NCBI GenBank assembly: GCA_037953625.1
Contig: CM075650.1
Location: forward strand, 3,412,501-3,476,500
Direction of reading: 5' to 3'
Origin: Crotalaria pallida
Taxonomy: Eukaryota > Streptophyta > Magnoliopsida > Fabales > Fabaceae
Length of the DNA stretch: 64,000 nt
Shown here piece after piece: positions 34,101 through 43,752 of the stretch. The notes under the pieces are model-generated. The model had not been told where the DNA came from and ran no database searches. It saw only the letters and a program-made list of their open reading frames with translations. The position numbers and the translations under genes were made by a program. Each line of letters opens with the position of its first letter. Position 1 is the stretch's first letter.

Positions 34101-34669
34101 ACAGATATATTACTAGGATCTGCATTTTCATCTTTCAATAATTTGATTAAGGCATCTTTATCATTATCCCTGCCATATATCTCTCCTTCTTTGGTGAGAG
34201 ATGTTGAAGGAGTTCTCCATGACAAGTTCTCCTCAGGAATCTCTTTGAGGTGAAGGATATATCTACGTTTTTCAATATCCTCTATTCTTCTAACAATCTC
34301 TTCCATCTTAGTCACTATCTCCCTATCTTTGAAGTTGAGAAAGCGAGACAGAAAATTACTACTACTACTTACCTCCTCCTTTTGAGTTGCAGCTTTGGTT
34401 AAAACAAAGTCAAGCAAGTCATCAGCATCATAGACAGCATCTCTGAGACTATGAAGCCACTTCTCAACACTTGTGTCATGGAACTGTTTCTTCTCAGCAT
34501 CAATCAGCAAAGCTTCAGCACCAGTCAAAGCAATCTTCAGCCTATCAAGCAACTCTTTGTCAAGCTTCTTGCCTTGTATCATGTGAACAGTCTCTAATGA
34601 AATGAGTCTGTCAAAAACAACGTTGATAAAACCAGAGAGAAAAGCACCAGCTACCATTGCTTCAGCCAT
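31091..34669 (-). CDS. CC-NB-LRR disease resistance protein (RPP13-like/I2-like), C-terminus frame-broken
   Basis: A single exon of 1,192 codons from ATG 34669. Intracellular immune receptor: the NB-ARC binds ATP/ADP as a switch and the LRR senses pathogen effectors. Order: Rx-type coiled coil about 1-140 with DAVYDADDLLD; P-loop GMGGVGKTT 195-203; kinase-2 FFIVLDDIW 269-277; RNBS-B GSKILATTR 297-305; GLPL 361-364; RNBS-D CFIYCSLYPKDY 418-429; MHD 484-486; LRRs from about 540 to the end. All nucleotide-binding motifs are intact. The reading stops at IYDCWKNGVR, whereas relatives end in LLEERC..K.P.IWP.ISHI; that tail is present one frame over at 31116-31021 (LLEERCKMKDPLIWP). A frame-shifting change near 31115 has therefore cost the last 30 or so residues. 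It may still be functional. MITEs crowd its 5' side. Confidence 0.93.
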   Translation of the reverse strand: MAEAMVAGAFLSGFINVVFDRLISLETVHMIQGKKLDKELLDRLKIALTGAEALLIDAEKKQFHDTSVEKWLHSLRDAVYDADDLLDFVLTKAATQKEEVSSSSNFLSRFLNFKDREIVTKMEEIVRRIEDIEKRRYILHLKEIPEENLSWRTPSTSLTKEGEIYGRDNDKDALIKLLKDENADPSNISVIPVVGMGGVGKTTLAQWLYNNEDLMKGFDFKAWVCVSEEFDIVKITQTIIKELTTGSCDEKDLNLLQLDLKNKLQGKKFFIVLDDIWSNDYHNWNNLQKPFKYGAKGSKILATTRHVDVASVIQTCAPYFLNVLSDEYCWSVFVDNACFRESSRNSALEEIGRKIVKKCKGLPLAAETLGGLLRTKHDIKSWNAILKSDIWGLSVKDSKIVPALLISYYHLPTQLKRCFIYCSLYPKDYRFDRDELVLLWMAEDLIEQPKTEKTIEEVGHECFDDLASRLFFKQYSAKSTSFVMHDLLHDLATYISGKFYSQLGELGDANEMSMMTRHLSFPISSYNIPKSLDAIGRLKSLRTLLPMNGFRTRLFNFPNSASFILAKLKCLRVLSFKCLEVMNILPNSIGELAHLRYLDLSLTRITTLPESLVHLYNLQTLKLFYCSQLTILPNGMQNLVNLRHLDIEGTPLEKMPPGMSKLKNLQYLSDFVVGLHEENGISELGELSNLHGSLSISKLENVADSNDALKARMMDKIHIERLDLIWSRENDDMVTNLSSQIERDILDKLQPHKGLQKLTINNYRGTIFPGWLGHSSYHNMTRVSLMSCSNCCMLPSFGQLPSIKSLDIEDFSGLVTIGEEFFKNEGDHSLAAPFTSLEDLSFRRMSCWEVWLLSDSNAFPNLKKLTIEDCPKLTGNLPDHLLALEKLTIRKCDKLVSTLPKSPVIRELIIGGSDKVRLQEIPLLLLQDALIEGCEAVKSMFQAMTICHPTCLKGLSISSCSCVKSFPGDRIPVSLKSLKIFSCSKLEFPKQQQHDLLESLEIVNSCHSLSSFPLDYFPNLNYLRLKNCENLESLFVFQPSRNAAAGHLFNSCMKDLIVIKCDKLKSLPCHMNTLLPKLEYLEIRDCPGIELFPEGGLPPSLKTLRIRNCEKLLCNISSIGVFEGLSYLDICGPCENVTSFLKEWCLLPQFSSLATLWLGGFSSLETLDCRMFRHLTSLETLRIYDCWKNGVR

Positions 34670-34862
34670 GGGACTTTAGATAAGAGGTGAAACAAGGGGA
34701 TGGTTACAGACTTTAATTTGTAGTGGTCTATCTCAATTGTTGAATATTGTGCCTCACAACTCAAACAGGTAATTGACTGAATGACTGTAGTAACTTCGTT
34801 TTCAATTCTTTGAATTGTTTGACTCATGTTGCTTAGTTCTCCGTGGGTATCAGTACTTAGTA

Positions 34863-35146
34863 CTCCCACCGGTACTATATATAGGACATACTTAACCATA
34901 TTCCTCGGACCAAGAAAAGTAGTTAGTTTTATGAATTCTATGAGAATATATTGTAACATTACAATTTTATCCTCTCAACTTTTCTTGAAAAATTCACACT
35001 CATTAATGAATAACAAAAAACACATGCATTTAATAAGGGTAAAAAAGAGAAAAAGCAATAAATGATGCATAGAAAATACAAAATGTCTTATATATAGGAC
35101 CAAAGATTGCTTCTAGAACATGTCCTATATATAGGACCGGAGGGAG
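34863..35146. mobile_element. Stowaway-like MITE in the NLR promoter
   Basis: Inverted ends CTCCCACCGGTACTATATAT and CTCCCTCCGGTCCTATATAT (complement), flanked by TA on both sides (34861-34862, 35147-35148). The left border is 194 bp upstream of the NLR start codon, so the MITE probably overlaps promoter or 5' UTR. Interior resembles 15895-16095. Confidence 0.8.
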
Positions 35147-35148
35147 TA

Positions 35149-35402
35149 TTGTTTTAGCATTAGTACTATCTTTCCTAAGTCATGTTGTTTTATAAATTCA
35201 ATACATAATTAATGTTATTTTTCTAAACACACCCTTGTTTATTAAATTCTCTTTTTCACTTTCAATACTTTTCTCTTTCTTCAATACCCTAATGATTATA
35301 TAGGGGTATTATAGTCAAAGTATAACAAATCCTTATATGATTTAACCATTTCTTAAAACACGTGCATAACTTTAAAACATACTACATATGAACTGGAGGG
35401 AG
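35149..35402. mobile_element. Partial Stowaway-like MITE
   Basis: The right end GAACTGGAGGGAG followed by TA is typical. The left end is degraded or missing. It abuts the preceding MITE. Confidence 0.45.
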
Positions 35403-35437
35403 TATTTTTTTTTACCCAAGAATATTATTTACTATTA

Positions 35438-35708
35438 CCTTCGTCCCTTAATATAATATTCTTTTGACATCTTTATTTTGTCCCAATTTATAAGACCATA
35501 TACCAATTTTTAATAAACATTAATTACTTTTGTCAACAAACATCTCTATTTATTTAACACTTTTATTTTCCCAATAATATTAATGGACGTAATTTTGAAA
35601 ATACATATCAAAAGTTCAAATTTCCAATACAATTAACTAAATTAATCATCTTGGATATGAAATTTCTCAAAAAGGATCTTATACTCTTATACACAGAGAC
35701 GAAGGGAG
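35438..35708. mobile_element. Stowaway-like MITE
   Basis: Ends CCTTCGTCCCTTAATATAA and GAGACGAAGGGAG (right), with TA on each side (35436-35437, 35709-35710). 271 bp, non-coding. Confidence 0.7.
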
Positions 35709-35979
35709 TATATTATTGCCACATATGCAAAGTTCAAATTCAGTTAAGGACTCTAAATCAATTCCTAATTGAGTAATTGGTCAGATTGGTCTCTGACTTT
35801 GTAAGCGTCGGTCAAGTTAGTCTCTCATTTTATCGAAATAGCAATTTAGTCCCTAAGATAGGAGAGCATAGATCAAGTTAGTCTCTGTCGTCACTATCGT
35901 AAAGATGTATTTGCTTTAAAATGGGATAAAGACAAAGACGTATGTGAATTAAAATACTATCTCAAGGACTAAAATGCTA

Positions 35980-36836
35980 CTCCCTCCGTTTTAGAATATT
36001 TAGCCTTTTACGGAGTAGCTTTTTTTTTCTTGTTTCACTGAATTTGGCCTTTTTCATTTTCATTACACAAACATTTTTTTCCAATTTTATATTGGCAAAA
36101 CTACTAGATTGGTCTTGTAAGTTATTTTTTGGTTGCGATTTCGTCCCTTAACTTTTTTTCGTTTCAAATAAATCCGGAAGTTTGTAACTTGTTTCAAATA
36201 AATCCTTTCGTCCAATTCTGTCTTAACACCGTTAATGGGAGCCTCCTACGTGGCAACCAATGGTCTTACAAGGCTAAAACTCAACGTTACACCCCAAAAC
36301 GATGTCATATGAGGCCAAAATAGAAGATAATTGGGTTATCCCTAACTGTTTTGGTTTTCTATTTTGGCTTCATATGACATCATTTTGGGGTGTAATGTTG
36401 AGTTTTAGCCACGTAAGACCAATGATTGCCACATATGAGGCTCTCATTAACGGTGTTAAGACAAAATTGGATGGAAGAATTTATTTGAAACAAGTTACAA
36501 ACTTCCGGATTTATTTGAAACGAAAAAAAGTTAAGGGACGAAATCGCAACCAAAAAATAACTTACAGGACCAATCTAGTAGTTTTGCCAATAATATTTCA
36601 TTCAATCATTTCTCTTACTCTTCATTAATTATATTTTTATCACCTCTCTCATCTCTAAACTATTATACATTAATTAATAGACATACTTACTAATAAAAAT
36701 TAAATACTACTGCAATTTTCAATAAAGATTAAATAGGGATATTTTGGACATATTATACATAACACTTACAATAATCAACACTTTCTTAATCAGTGTGCCC
36801 AGGCCTAAAATGCCAAATGTTCTGAAATGGAGGAAG
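35980..36836. mobile_element. Middle element: Stowaway-like MITE
   Basis: Ends CTCCCTCCGTTTTAGAATAT and, on the right, CTTCCTCCATTTCAGAACAT in complement, with TA flanks. It is inserted in the outer element and carries the inner foldback at 36092-36590. Confidence 0.7.
36092..36590. mobile_element. Inner element: long-armed foldback
   Basis: Two arms of about 235 bp form a near-perfect palindrome (TTGGCAAAACTACTAGATTG ... its complement at the right end), with TA at both borders. The RNA or single strand would make one long hairpin, a possible small-RNA source. No coding; translations through the arms are artefacts. Confidence 0.8.
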
Positions 36837-37376
36837 TATTTTAATAAAGTCAGAGACTAACTTGACCGACGCCGATAAAGTCAAAGACCAATCTAACCAA
36901 TTATTGATTCCTAATTACTAGTGTTTAGATTTGACATTATGCTATATTAAGCTATTCCAGTTTTACAAGAGATCTCGAGTTCTGGTGCATAAATTTATAA
37001 ATGTGTCAAATGAATGATATGCAAAATTTTGCTATCAATAATAAACATGTCTGGCAGTAACACCCAATACTACTAATCGACTATTCTATGTATGGTACAA
37101 GAAAGAGACTTCTTAACCCATGGTAGGAAATATAAAGAGCATAAATTTGTATACGAAACTAAGTACCAATAATTTAATTTGTTCCGAGGCATGAATGTTT
37201 ATAAAGTCTCAACTTAATGGAAAGAATAATACAGAGGGAATATATAAAATTAAAAAATCATGAACAAGACAACCACATAATTTATTTTACAATAATAATT
37301 GGATTATTAATTCACAGAGAAAAAAAAAAAATCAATCAACACCACTTCTTAATTAATCTCTCATAACCTTCACGGG

Positions 37377-39705
37377 TTAACACTCAGCAGGAAGGCCTTG
37401 TGGGAATCGCTTAAGATCTTTGCAGTAATTATAGATCATGAAGTACTTCTGAACCCATCTTAGTCTTCTTCTGCCATTAGCATCAAGCTCATTACTCTGC
37501 AATGCAACATCATTAAAGGAATTGGAAGAGATGGAAGAGAACTCAGTGGCTTTGAAATTTCTGTAGTAGGCAGTGAAGGGTGCTTTGGACCAATCAGTTT
37601 TCACCAAACCACCTCTTGTGGCCCAATCATCAGCACTCCAAAGGCTAGAGTAGATTCTCATTGGTTGGTTCTTTGGGAAAGGAACACCAATGGATTCAGC
37701 ATTCTTGAACACTCTAATAGGGATGTTATCAACTAGGAATCTACAATAATGCAATGAAAAATGTAAACATTATACTTAATTCTAGTTACATAAAACAAAT
37801 TAATTAGAGCAATGCTATATCTTGCTAATAATTTTAACGAAATGGGTTACGAATTTGGATTTGTCCAATCAAACTCTTTATTGTCATACATGATGGCTTA
37901 AGATTTAAGTTAATTGAAAGAAAACTGATGAAAACCATACATATTGTTAGTAACAAATTTCGTTTCATAGTATTTAATTTATATTTTATTTCCAATTGAT
38001 TATAAGCTAAGGAAAATGAGTAATGTACGTCACTTTTATTTAATCAAATTACTGTATGTCTAAGTCGATCACTTAAATATACATGGTTACCATTTAAGAG
38101 GTGCCATGTATATAGTGTTACGTTTTTATATTTGTACTGTAATACTTACATAATGTGCTGAGGCTTCCAAATGATAGAGTAAGTGTGGAAGTTTCTGGTG
38201 GGGTCGAACCACAGGTAGAATTGTTGCTCTCTGTTCCCCTTGCCTTGGCTAAAGACGTTTGTGTGGAGAATGTAGGGATCACCACTTACATTCCCCAAGA
38301 ACTCAAAATCAATTTCATCATGGGTTGGCCCTTGTGATGACAACTGCACCACATACATCATATGGAAATCAATATACTAATGTTATTATTGTTGACATAG
38401 ACCATGTTATGGAAAATCATTCCATGGTTGATCGGATCGCATAATTACAATCAATATAGTAGCATATATAATTATTAGATGTCATGTTGTTAGTATTAAT
38501 AATGGCACAAGGAATAAAAGAAGGAAATGAAGTGAAATTATGTGCATCCACAAGCTTTACTCGTAAAAGCATATGATTTTTGAAACTAAAGTAAAAAAAA
38601 TAAAAATAAAAATTATAGCAAGAGCAATTTTAAATAGACTAAATTCGCTAATACATTTTTGTTTGAAAGCAGCACCATGAAATAAAAATTAAATAAATAA
38701 AGTAAGAGTCACGGACAAAGTTATTTTATATAGCTACATACAGTAAATAGTAATTGTTCTAGTTTTCGTGAATGTATAGTTGCCTTTTGATGCCTAAAGT
38801 GTACGAACATGACAACATTGGTCTTGTTTTCATACAGGGGAAGCATAATATTATTTCATTAAGAATCAATTTTAAAGTTTCTTTTTTAAAAAAGAAAACG
38901 GAGTATAGTTTCCGGAAGGCAAGAAACGAATCAATTTGGAGGAGTAGTTCAATTTTAATTTAATTTGCTTCATTTAATTTAATTTGTACATATTGTTATC
39001 AATGTATGAATAAAATCTTGGTTAAAATATATAGATGAACAAATTATTAATCACATATTTCTAGACCTGTAGACTACATAATACAAATTAATTGAAAATT
39101 AGAAGAGTAAATAAAGTTGACACTTGACAGTGTCACTGGTCAGTTAATTCCTTTAAAGATTTTTGTTACTATCTAATAAATCCAAGAAAATTTTGAAACA
39201 TCATCATCATATTATGAACCAATATGTTGTAAAAGTTTAAAAGTGTTATAAATCAAGTTCCTAGGAGCTAGGAACCATATTGTGGGAATAATATAATGTT
39301 TTAATTTAAAACGATGAGGGATTCTTTTCTGGATTATTGAATGGAAGGACTATATTACAAATTAATGGTGGAGTGGAAAATAAAATAATGAGCATCTAAA
39401 AGAGTAGTTAGTTTTGTGAAAGTAAAACTCACATAATACGCGGTGACAGTGCCAGCAGAGTTGCCAGCAACAAGCTTGAGTTGCATATCAATCCTTCCAA
39501 AGAGGTACTCTTTCTTGGATTGGAAGCCAGAGCCAGAGACTTTGTCTAATGAAAGAGATAGAAGCTGACCCTTGTTGAATATCTTAGCACGGTTATCGCC
39601 CCATGTTAGATCAAAGTCTTGTGTAAAATTAGCACCGCATGAAGCCAAGATTGAACTAACAACAACCATTACTAGCACATAATTAAACTTAATATTAGAA
39701 GCCAT
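37377..39705 (-). CDS. Xyloglucan endotransglucosylase/hydrolase (XTH23/TCH4-like)
   Basis: Exons 39705-39433, 38343-38150 and 37740-37377 join in frame to 276 residues; borders are TATTAT|GTGAGT, TGCAG|TTG, ATTAT|GTAAGT and TTGTAG|ATTCC. The enzyme cuts xyloglucan in the cell wall and re-joins it to another chain. It has an N-terminal signal peptide (hydrophobic about 9-22), the GH16 active site HDEIDFEFLGN at 99-109 with nucleophile Glu101 and acid/base Glu105, an N-glycosylation site NVS just after it, and the XET C-terminal domain ending in FPQGLPAEC. ATG 39705 is preferred; an in-frame ATG at 39714 would add three residues. A TATA box lies about 80 bp upstream. A broken copy of exon 3 is at 29372-29598. 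Confidence 0.95.
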
Positions 39706-39783
39706 TTTGAACATAGAAAGGAAGATAGAGGAATGTGATTGTTTTGAATTTTGATGTGAGGGAATGTGGTGCAAAGATGGTGT

Positions 39784-39792
39784 CTATATATA
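39784..39792 (-). promoter_or_regulatory. XTH TATA box
   Basis: TATATATAG on the minus strand lies 79 bases before the chosen start codon, followed by a short A/C-rich leader. Confidence 0.6.
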
Positions 39793-40213
39793 TGAGTGTG
39801 TGAAGAATATTGTAAAGTTGGACGCAACGCGTGAAGGATCAATGAATGAGAAGGATGAAGGAGCCAAAAGCTGGTGCCAGCTTAGAAAAGTTTTGAAAGC
39901 TGGAAGCTTTTGTTTTGGCATTGGTTTATTAATTATATTAAAGCTAATGATAACAAGTATCTTAATTGTATTTGTTAAATTTCATTAAAAATATAATTTT
40001 AAATATTTATGAAAAATGGAATAACGTGCTCTTATAATTATTTTCCAAATTATAAAAATCTTAACAAATATCTTTAAAACACTTATATTGGTTTGTGTTA
40101 GTATGCAACACTATTATTTTATTTTGGGTTTACGTGAAAAATGATAATATGTGGTTTGCATAGTGATTGTGTGCCAAGAAAGACGATGATTAGCCCCTAA
40201 AAAGGAGGATGAA

Positions 40214-40612
40214 AGTAATATGTTAAATAGTCTATGATTTTGTGGACATCAGAAAAATTAGTTTATGTGATTATCAAAATTTTAAATTAGTCTCTGAGAT
40301 TAGGCTTTGAAAATGAAGTTTTTACCATTGGATGAAGGGATGTGAAATTATAGTTATTGAATTGGATGATGTAATTCAAATTGGTCCCTCATATTAGACT
40401 TTTTTTTTATTTAATAAATGACCAAAATGACGTTATGTTATTTTGGCCACCTGTTAGTCAACATGACTTAACCATTGAAGATCACTAACCACAAGGTCGA
40501 CTAATTTGATTCACATTTTGTTATCTCAGGAACTAATATGGAATTTTGATAGTCTCGGTGTCTGATTTGACTGGTGGCCACAAGGTTAGAGATCAATTTT
40601 ACATATTACTAA
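40214..40612. mobile_element. Foldback element with imperfect arms
   Basis: The left arm (AGTAATATGTTAAATAGTCT... ATCAAAATTTTAAATTAGTC) and the right arm (GGAACTAATATGGAATTTTG ... ATCAATTTTACATATTACT) are inverted repeats of about 90 bp with differences. Same general class as 23191-23695; no frame. Confidence 0.55.
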
Positions 40613-41023
40613 TTGAAAATCATTAATCATTAATGTAATGTTGTTGATTTTTCATATTTATTGTTGTTTAATGTTTTTTATCAAAATAAAAAAATATTAA
40701 TGTAAGTAAATTAAATTTTTATCATGTTCTGTGATCTTCTCTGACCCTATTCCAATAATAGTTATGAATCAAATTAACAAGTCCTTAAAATGGAACCTTA
40801 CAGAGAGAAAGGAGATGATGGAGAGAGATCATCATTGTAGCCCTCCGTGTCGAAGGGATGTGAGGAGAGATCAGGAGGGTTGGAAAGTGGTAATGTTTTT
40901 AAACTTGTGATGAACGTCACGATGGCTGATCTGAAGAGGGTTTTTCAAAAGTGGGGTGATCTTGTAGATGTGTTCATCTCCTCAATGTTCAACACATACG
41001 GATGTCGTTTTGGTTTCGTTAAA

Positions 41024-41422
41024 TGTAAGACCCGAGCTGACAAGGGCGGGGAGTGATCGTCGGTGCAAGAGGCACAGACAAGGAGCGGCTCCTGGTAGGC
41101 TTCTAAGGGAATGGTTCATGAATGAACCGACACATCAGAATGAGAGGGTAATCCTAAGATTGTAGGAATGAGACTACACAATACAGGAAGGCTTAAATGA
41201 ATTGATTGGTACTACCCATATAAACAACATGCATCTTCTTTTCGGTAGCCCATCACTTAAGAACTCCATAGTTAAGTGTGCTTGACTTGGAGTAATTCTG
41301 GGATGGGTGACCTCCTGAGAATTTTTCTTGGGAAACGTGCGAGTGAGGACAAAACACACTGAAAAGGCCCGTGTTGATATGTGGGGACCGTCGCAATCCA
41401 TTTGTCTGTCAGAGACGTTACA
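41024..41422 (-). mobile_element. Cassandra-type solo LTR (TRIM) with 5S rRNA-derived core
   Basis: A 399-bp unit begins TGTAAGACCCG and ends GACGTTACA, flanked by the 5-bp repeat TTAAA (41019-41023, 41423-41427). The core resembles plant 5S rRNA, as in Cassandra LTRs. No internal region or second LTR is present, so it is a solo LTR left by recombination. Strand is nominal: the 5S-like core reads on the plus strand. Confidence 0.85.
41249..41320 (+). other. 5S rRNA-like segment within the Cassandra LTR
   Basis: CCCATCA, GAACTCC, GTTAAGTGTGCTTG and GGGATGGGTGACCTCCTGAG follow plant 5S rRNA order, covering the internal control region. A small insertion after CCCATCA and several substitutions show it is not a functional 5S gene, although RNA polymerase III recognition is possible. 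Confidence 0.85.
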
Positions 41423-41654
41423 TTAAATACAGGAAGTTAGGTGATGTTGTTGCTCTTGAAAGAAAGATGGATTCACTATGGATAGGTGAAAATAAATTAA
41501 TTATGGGTTAATAAGGAACATTTTGGGAGACATGATCGTGACTAGCATGGCGATCAGGGTGATTTTAAGGATTTCTTGAATATAAAAGATTACAATGAAG
41601 ATCTTCGAGAGATGTTAAAGCAAAAAACCCTAAACCCTGAAAATAAGATGGATT

Positions 41655-42480
41655 GTAACATCCCATTTTTCAATAAAAAAATGTTTTGCGGTAATAAATA
41701 ACTTAATAGAGAAAAATAAATATTTTCATAGTATCCATTTTTTAAAAAAATTAAACAGAAATAAAATAATTCCAAAATGACAAGAGTTATACTGAATGGT
41801 ATCATTACCCAATTTTCCTCCAAACAAAATAAATAATGGCTACCTTTAAAAGAAATTACTATTAAAATTCCAGAACACCTAATGCTAATTTCCAAGCTTT
41901 TCGTTGTTGAAGTCTTCCTCTTGTTCTCCTCCTATATTCTCTAGATCAGTAGCATCTACATACGACATCCGGTATGTAGGTACAAGTACTAAAAATTGGG
42001 AGAGTAAGATACTATGTCGAGATAACAATTCAAAAGGATGCCACCTACAATACTATAGCTAATGTCATGGTCACAAATAACATTTAACATTTATACATAT
42101 AAGCGAGTAATAAGTCATTCCAACGTATCAAACACAACTATCTTACACACAAATGATATGATGCATGATGAGTGTTTTATGTGCCAAGATTCATCATCCT
42201 CAATTAAATTATCTTTCACGATGTAATGCATGTGGATCCATACTCGACACATCATACCCTACTCCTCAAAATTAAATCAAATCAAATCATTTGGTGCCCC
42301 AGGCACAATCAATACTCAATCAATAATCATATTCCAACCAAACTTCGCGACCGAGATGTACAAGTATCCTATAAGCTTGTGACACCTGAGTGCACATCAA
42401 GGAAATTTCTCACCAATCATGATAATGAAAAGAGGTTTTTAGAAATCAATCGGTTTGATTGACTATCCTGGTTCTACAAG
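41655..42480 (+). mobile_element. Possible LTR remnant
   Basis: TGTAACATCCCATTTTTC at 41655 looks like the start of a gypsy LTR and abruptly ends the LINE ORF1 similarity. The far end and target repeat are not identifiable. Confidence 0.35.
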
Positions 42481-42534
42481 AATTAGTAAATTGCGCTAGC
42501 GGATGTTGGTAGAGAGGAATAAGCCTTGGGTGAG

Positions 42535-43745
42535 GGCAACGGCGCCAAAAAACTTGGTATCCCCGCAAGTGCACGGGTTATCGTAGTAATAAAAAGTATT
42601 GTATCCGCATGGATTTTGTTGTTAAATACAAACAAATTATAAGCATCAATTATCTAAACCGGATTAGTGGAAAATTAAAAATAAAATTAAGAGATTGATT
42701 TTCGGGAAAAATAAAATAGAATAAATCTAAAAGATTGGATTGAGATCTGGATTGGGAAATTTCCAAGGATTAGTTTCACCACATATCCGCATTGACAATC
42801 TTTGGTTATATCTCTTTTATTTAGCTAGATTTATTTTTAGGGTGAATTATCCTAATGTAGAATACTAGCTCCTTTCAGAGTCTTAGCAACGTACCTAATG
42901 AGGCCTAATTTCCACTTTCGTGATAATTAGGGTACATTAAATCCATTAAGTTATATGATAATTCAGAGAATCCCCTCAGGAATTAAAACTACTTTCGTGA
43001 TTTAAGTTCCTAAGTTCAATTTTGGTATTTTCTAATACTAAGGTTCACCTTTCGGTACTTCCCTTATTATCTGGATCATGTAATTGTGGAGCTCTACACA
43101 ACCAAAAGCATTAAGTACACCAAAATTAAATAAAAATAGAATCTAGCATAAATAAAAGGTAAAATATCAAATCCTCATGTCAATGCCTCCATGGGCTAAT
43201 CCTAATCCTCAGAAAAAGGGAACTACTCACTACTCATGTTCATGATACAAATAAAAAAACAAGAATAAAGCATAATAAAATAGGAATAACCAAAAGTTGA
43301 GAGGAGGAGAATTTCTTCTTTCTTCAATTGCCTTCCAATTCTTCCTTGAGAGAGATCTGTTGTGTTCTCTTCAATCCTTGTTTTCTAATTTTTTATCTTC
43401 TTATCAAATCTAATCTTCTAATAAAATAAAATCTAATCTACAAGGGTTCCTATCTTTTTACAAGTTATCTGCTACTTTTTCCAAACTTGGGCCCAAATTG
43501 ATTAACTAAGCCGAATGACTTATCTTCCTTCTCAAAGCCCCCAAATCTTTTTTTTCAATACAATTGCTCCCAAAAGCTCTTTAATATTTTGTCAATGATA
43601 AATTATTTACTTTCCAAAACTCCAAGCCTCCAAATTGTAACCTGCACATCAAAAACACCAAAAACCTTTCCCACGTGAAATATGAACTAAATGCATGCTA
43701 AATTAAAATAAACACAAACTGATAGGAAAATAATATGCATGGTAC
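42535..43745 (-). mobile_element. Tat/Athila-type LTR remnant with primer site
   Basis: On the minus strand the sequence ends CCGTGCACTTGCGGGGATAC and is followed by a primer site TGGCGCCGTTGCC at about 42546-42534, the type used by Tat/Athila elements. The roughly 1.2 kb upstream (to about 43745) includes GGATTAGGATTAGCCCATGG and GAGTAGTTCCCTTTTTC, as in such LTRs. No gag-pol is present. It lies between the two LINE pieces. Confidence 0.6.
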
Positions 43746-43752
43746 GCACACA

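Larger units (their letters stand above)
35771..36906. mobile_element. Outer foldback element with 10-bp target repeat, host of two nested elements
   Basis: The arms (about 35774-35830 and 36848-36903) are inverted repeats containing AGATTGGTCTCTGACTTTG and GTCGGTCAAGTTAGTCTCT. The perfect direct repeat ATTCCTAATT flanks it at 35761-35770 and 36907-36916. A 10-bp duplication suggests a Mutator-like origin. It contains the Stowaway-like element 35980-36836. Confidence 0.7.
40850..41650 (+). pseudogene. LINE ORF1 fragment with RRM domain, interrupted by a Cassandra solo LTR
   Basis: Upstream of the solo LTR the frame encodes MADLKRVFQKWGDLVDVFIS and FGFVK, an RNA-recognition motif of the type at the start of plant LINE ORF1. 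After removing 41024-41427 (LTR plus one target copy) the same frame continues YRKLGDVVALERKMDSLWIG and ENKLIM. Further weak continuity runs to about 41650 with stops. No endonuclease or RT follows. Confidence 0.75.

Noticed and set aside
34651..34959. Upstream exon of the NLR
   Set aside because: The frame runs through the Stowaway-like MITE, and the NLR's own start gives a complete coiled-coil domain.
36129..36628. Two open frames of 64 and 108 codons
   Set aside because: They run through the arms of the inner foldback hairpin; the palindrome explains them.
41249..41320. Functional 5S rRNA gene
   Set aside because: An insertion after CCCATCA and many substitutions, and its location inside a 399-bp unit with TTAAA repeats, fit a Cassandra LTR.
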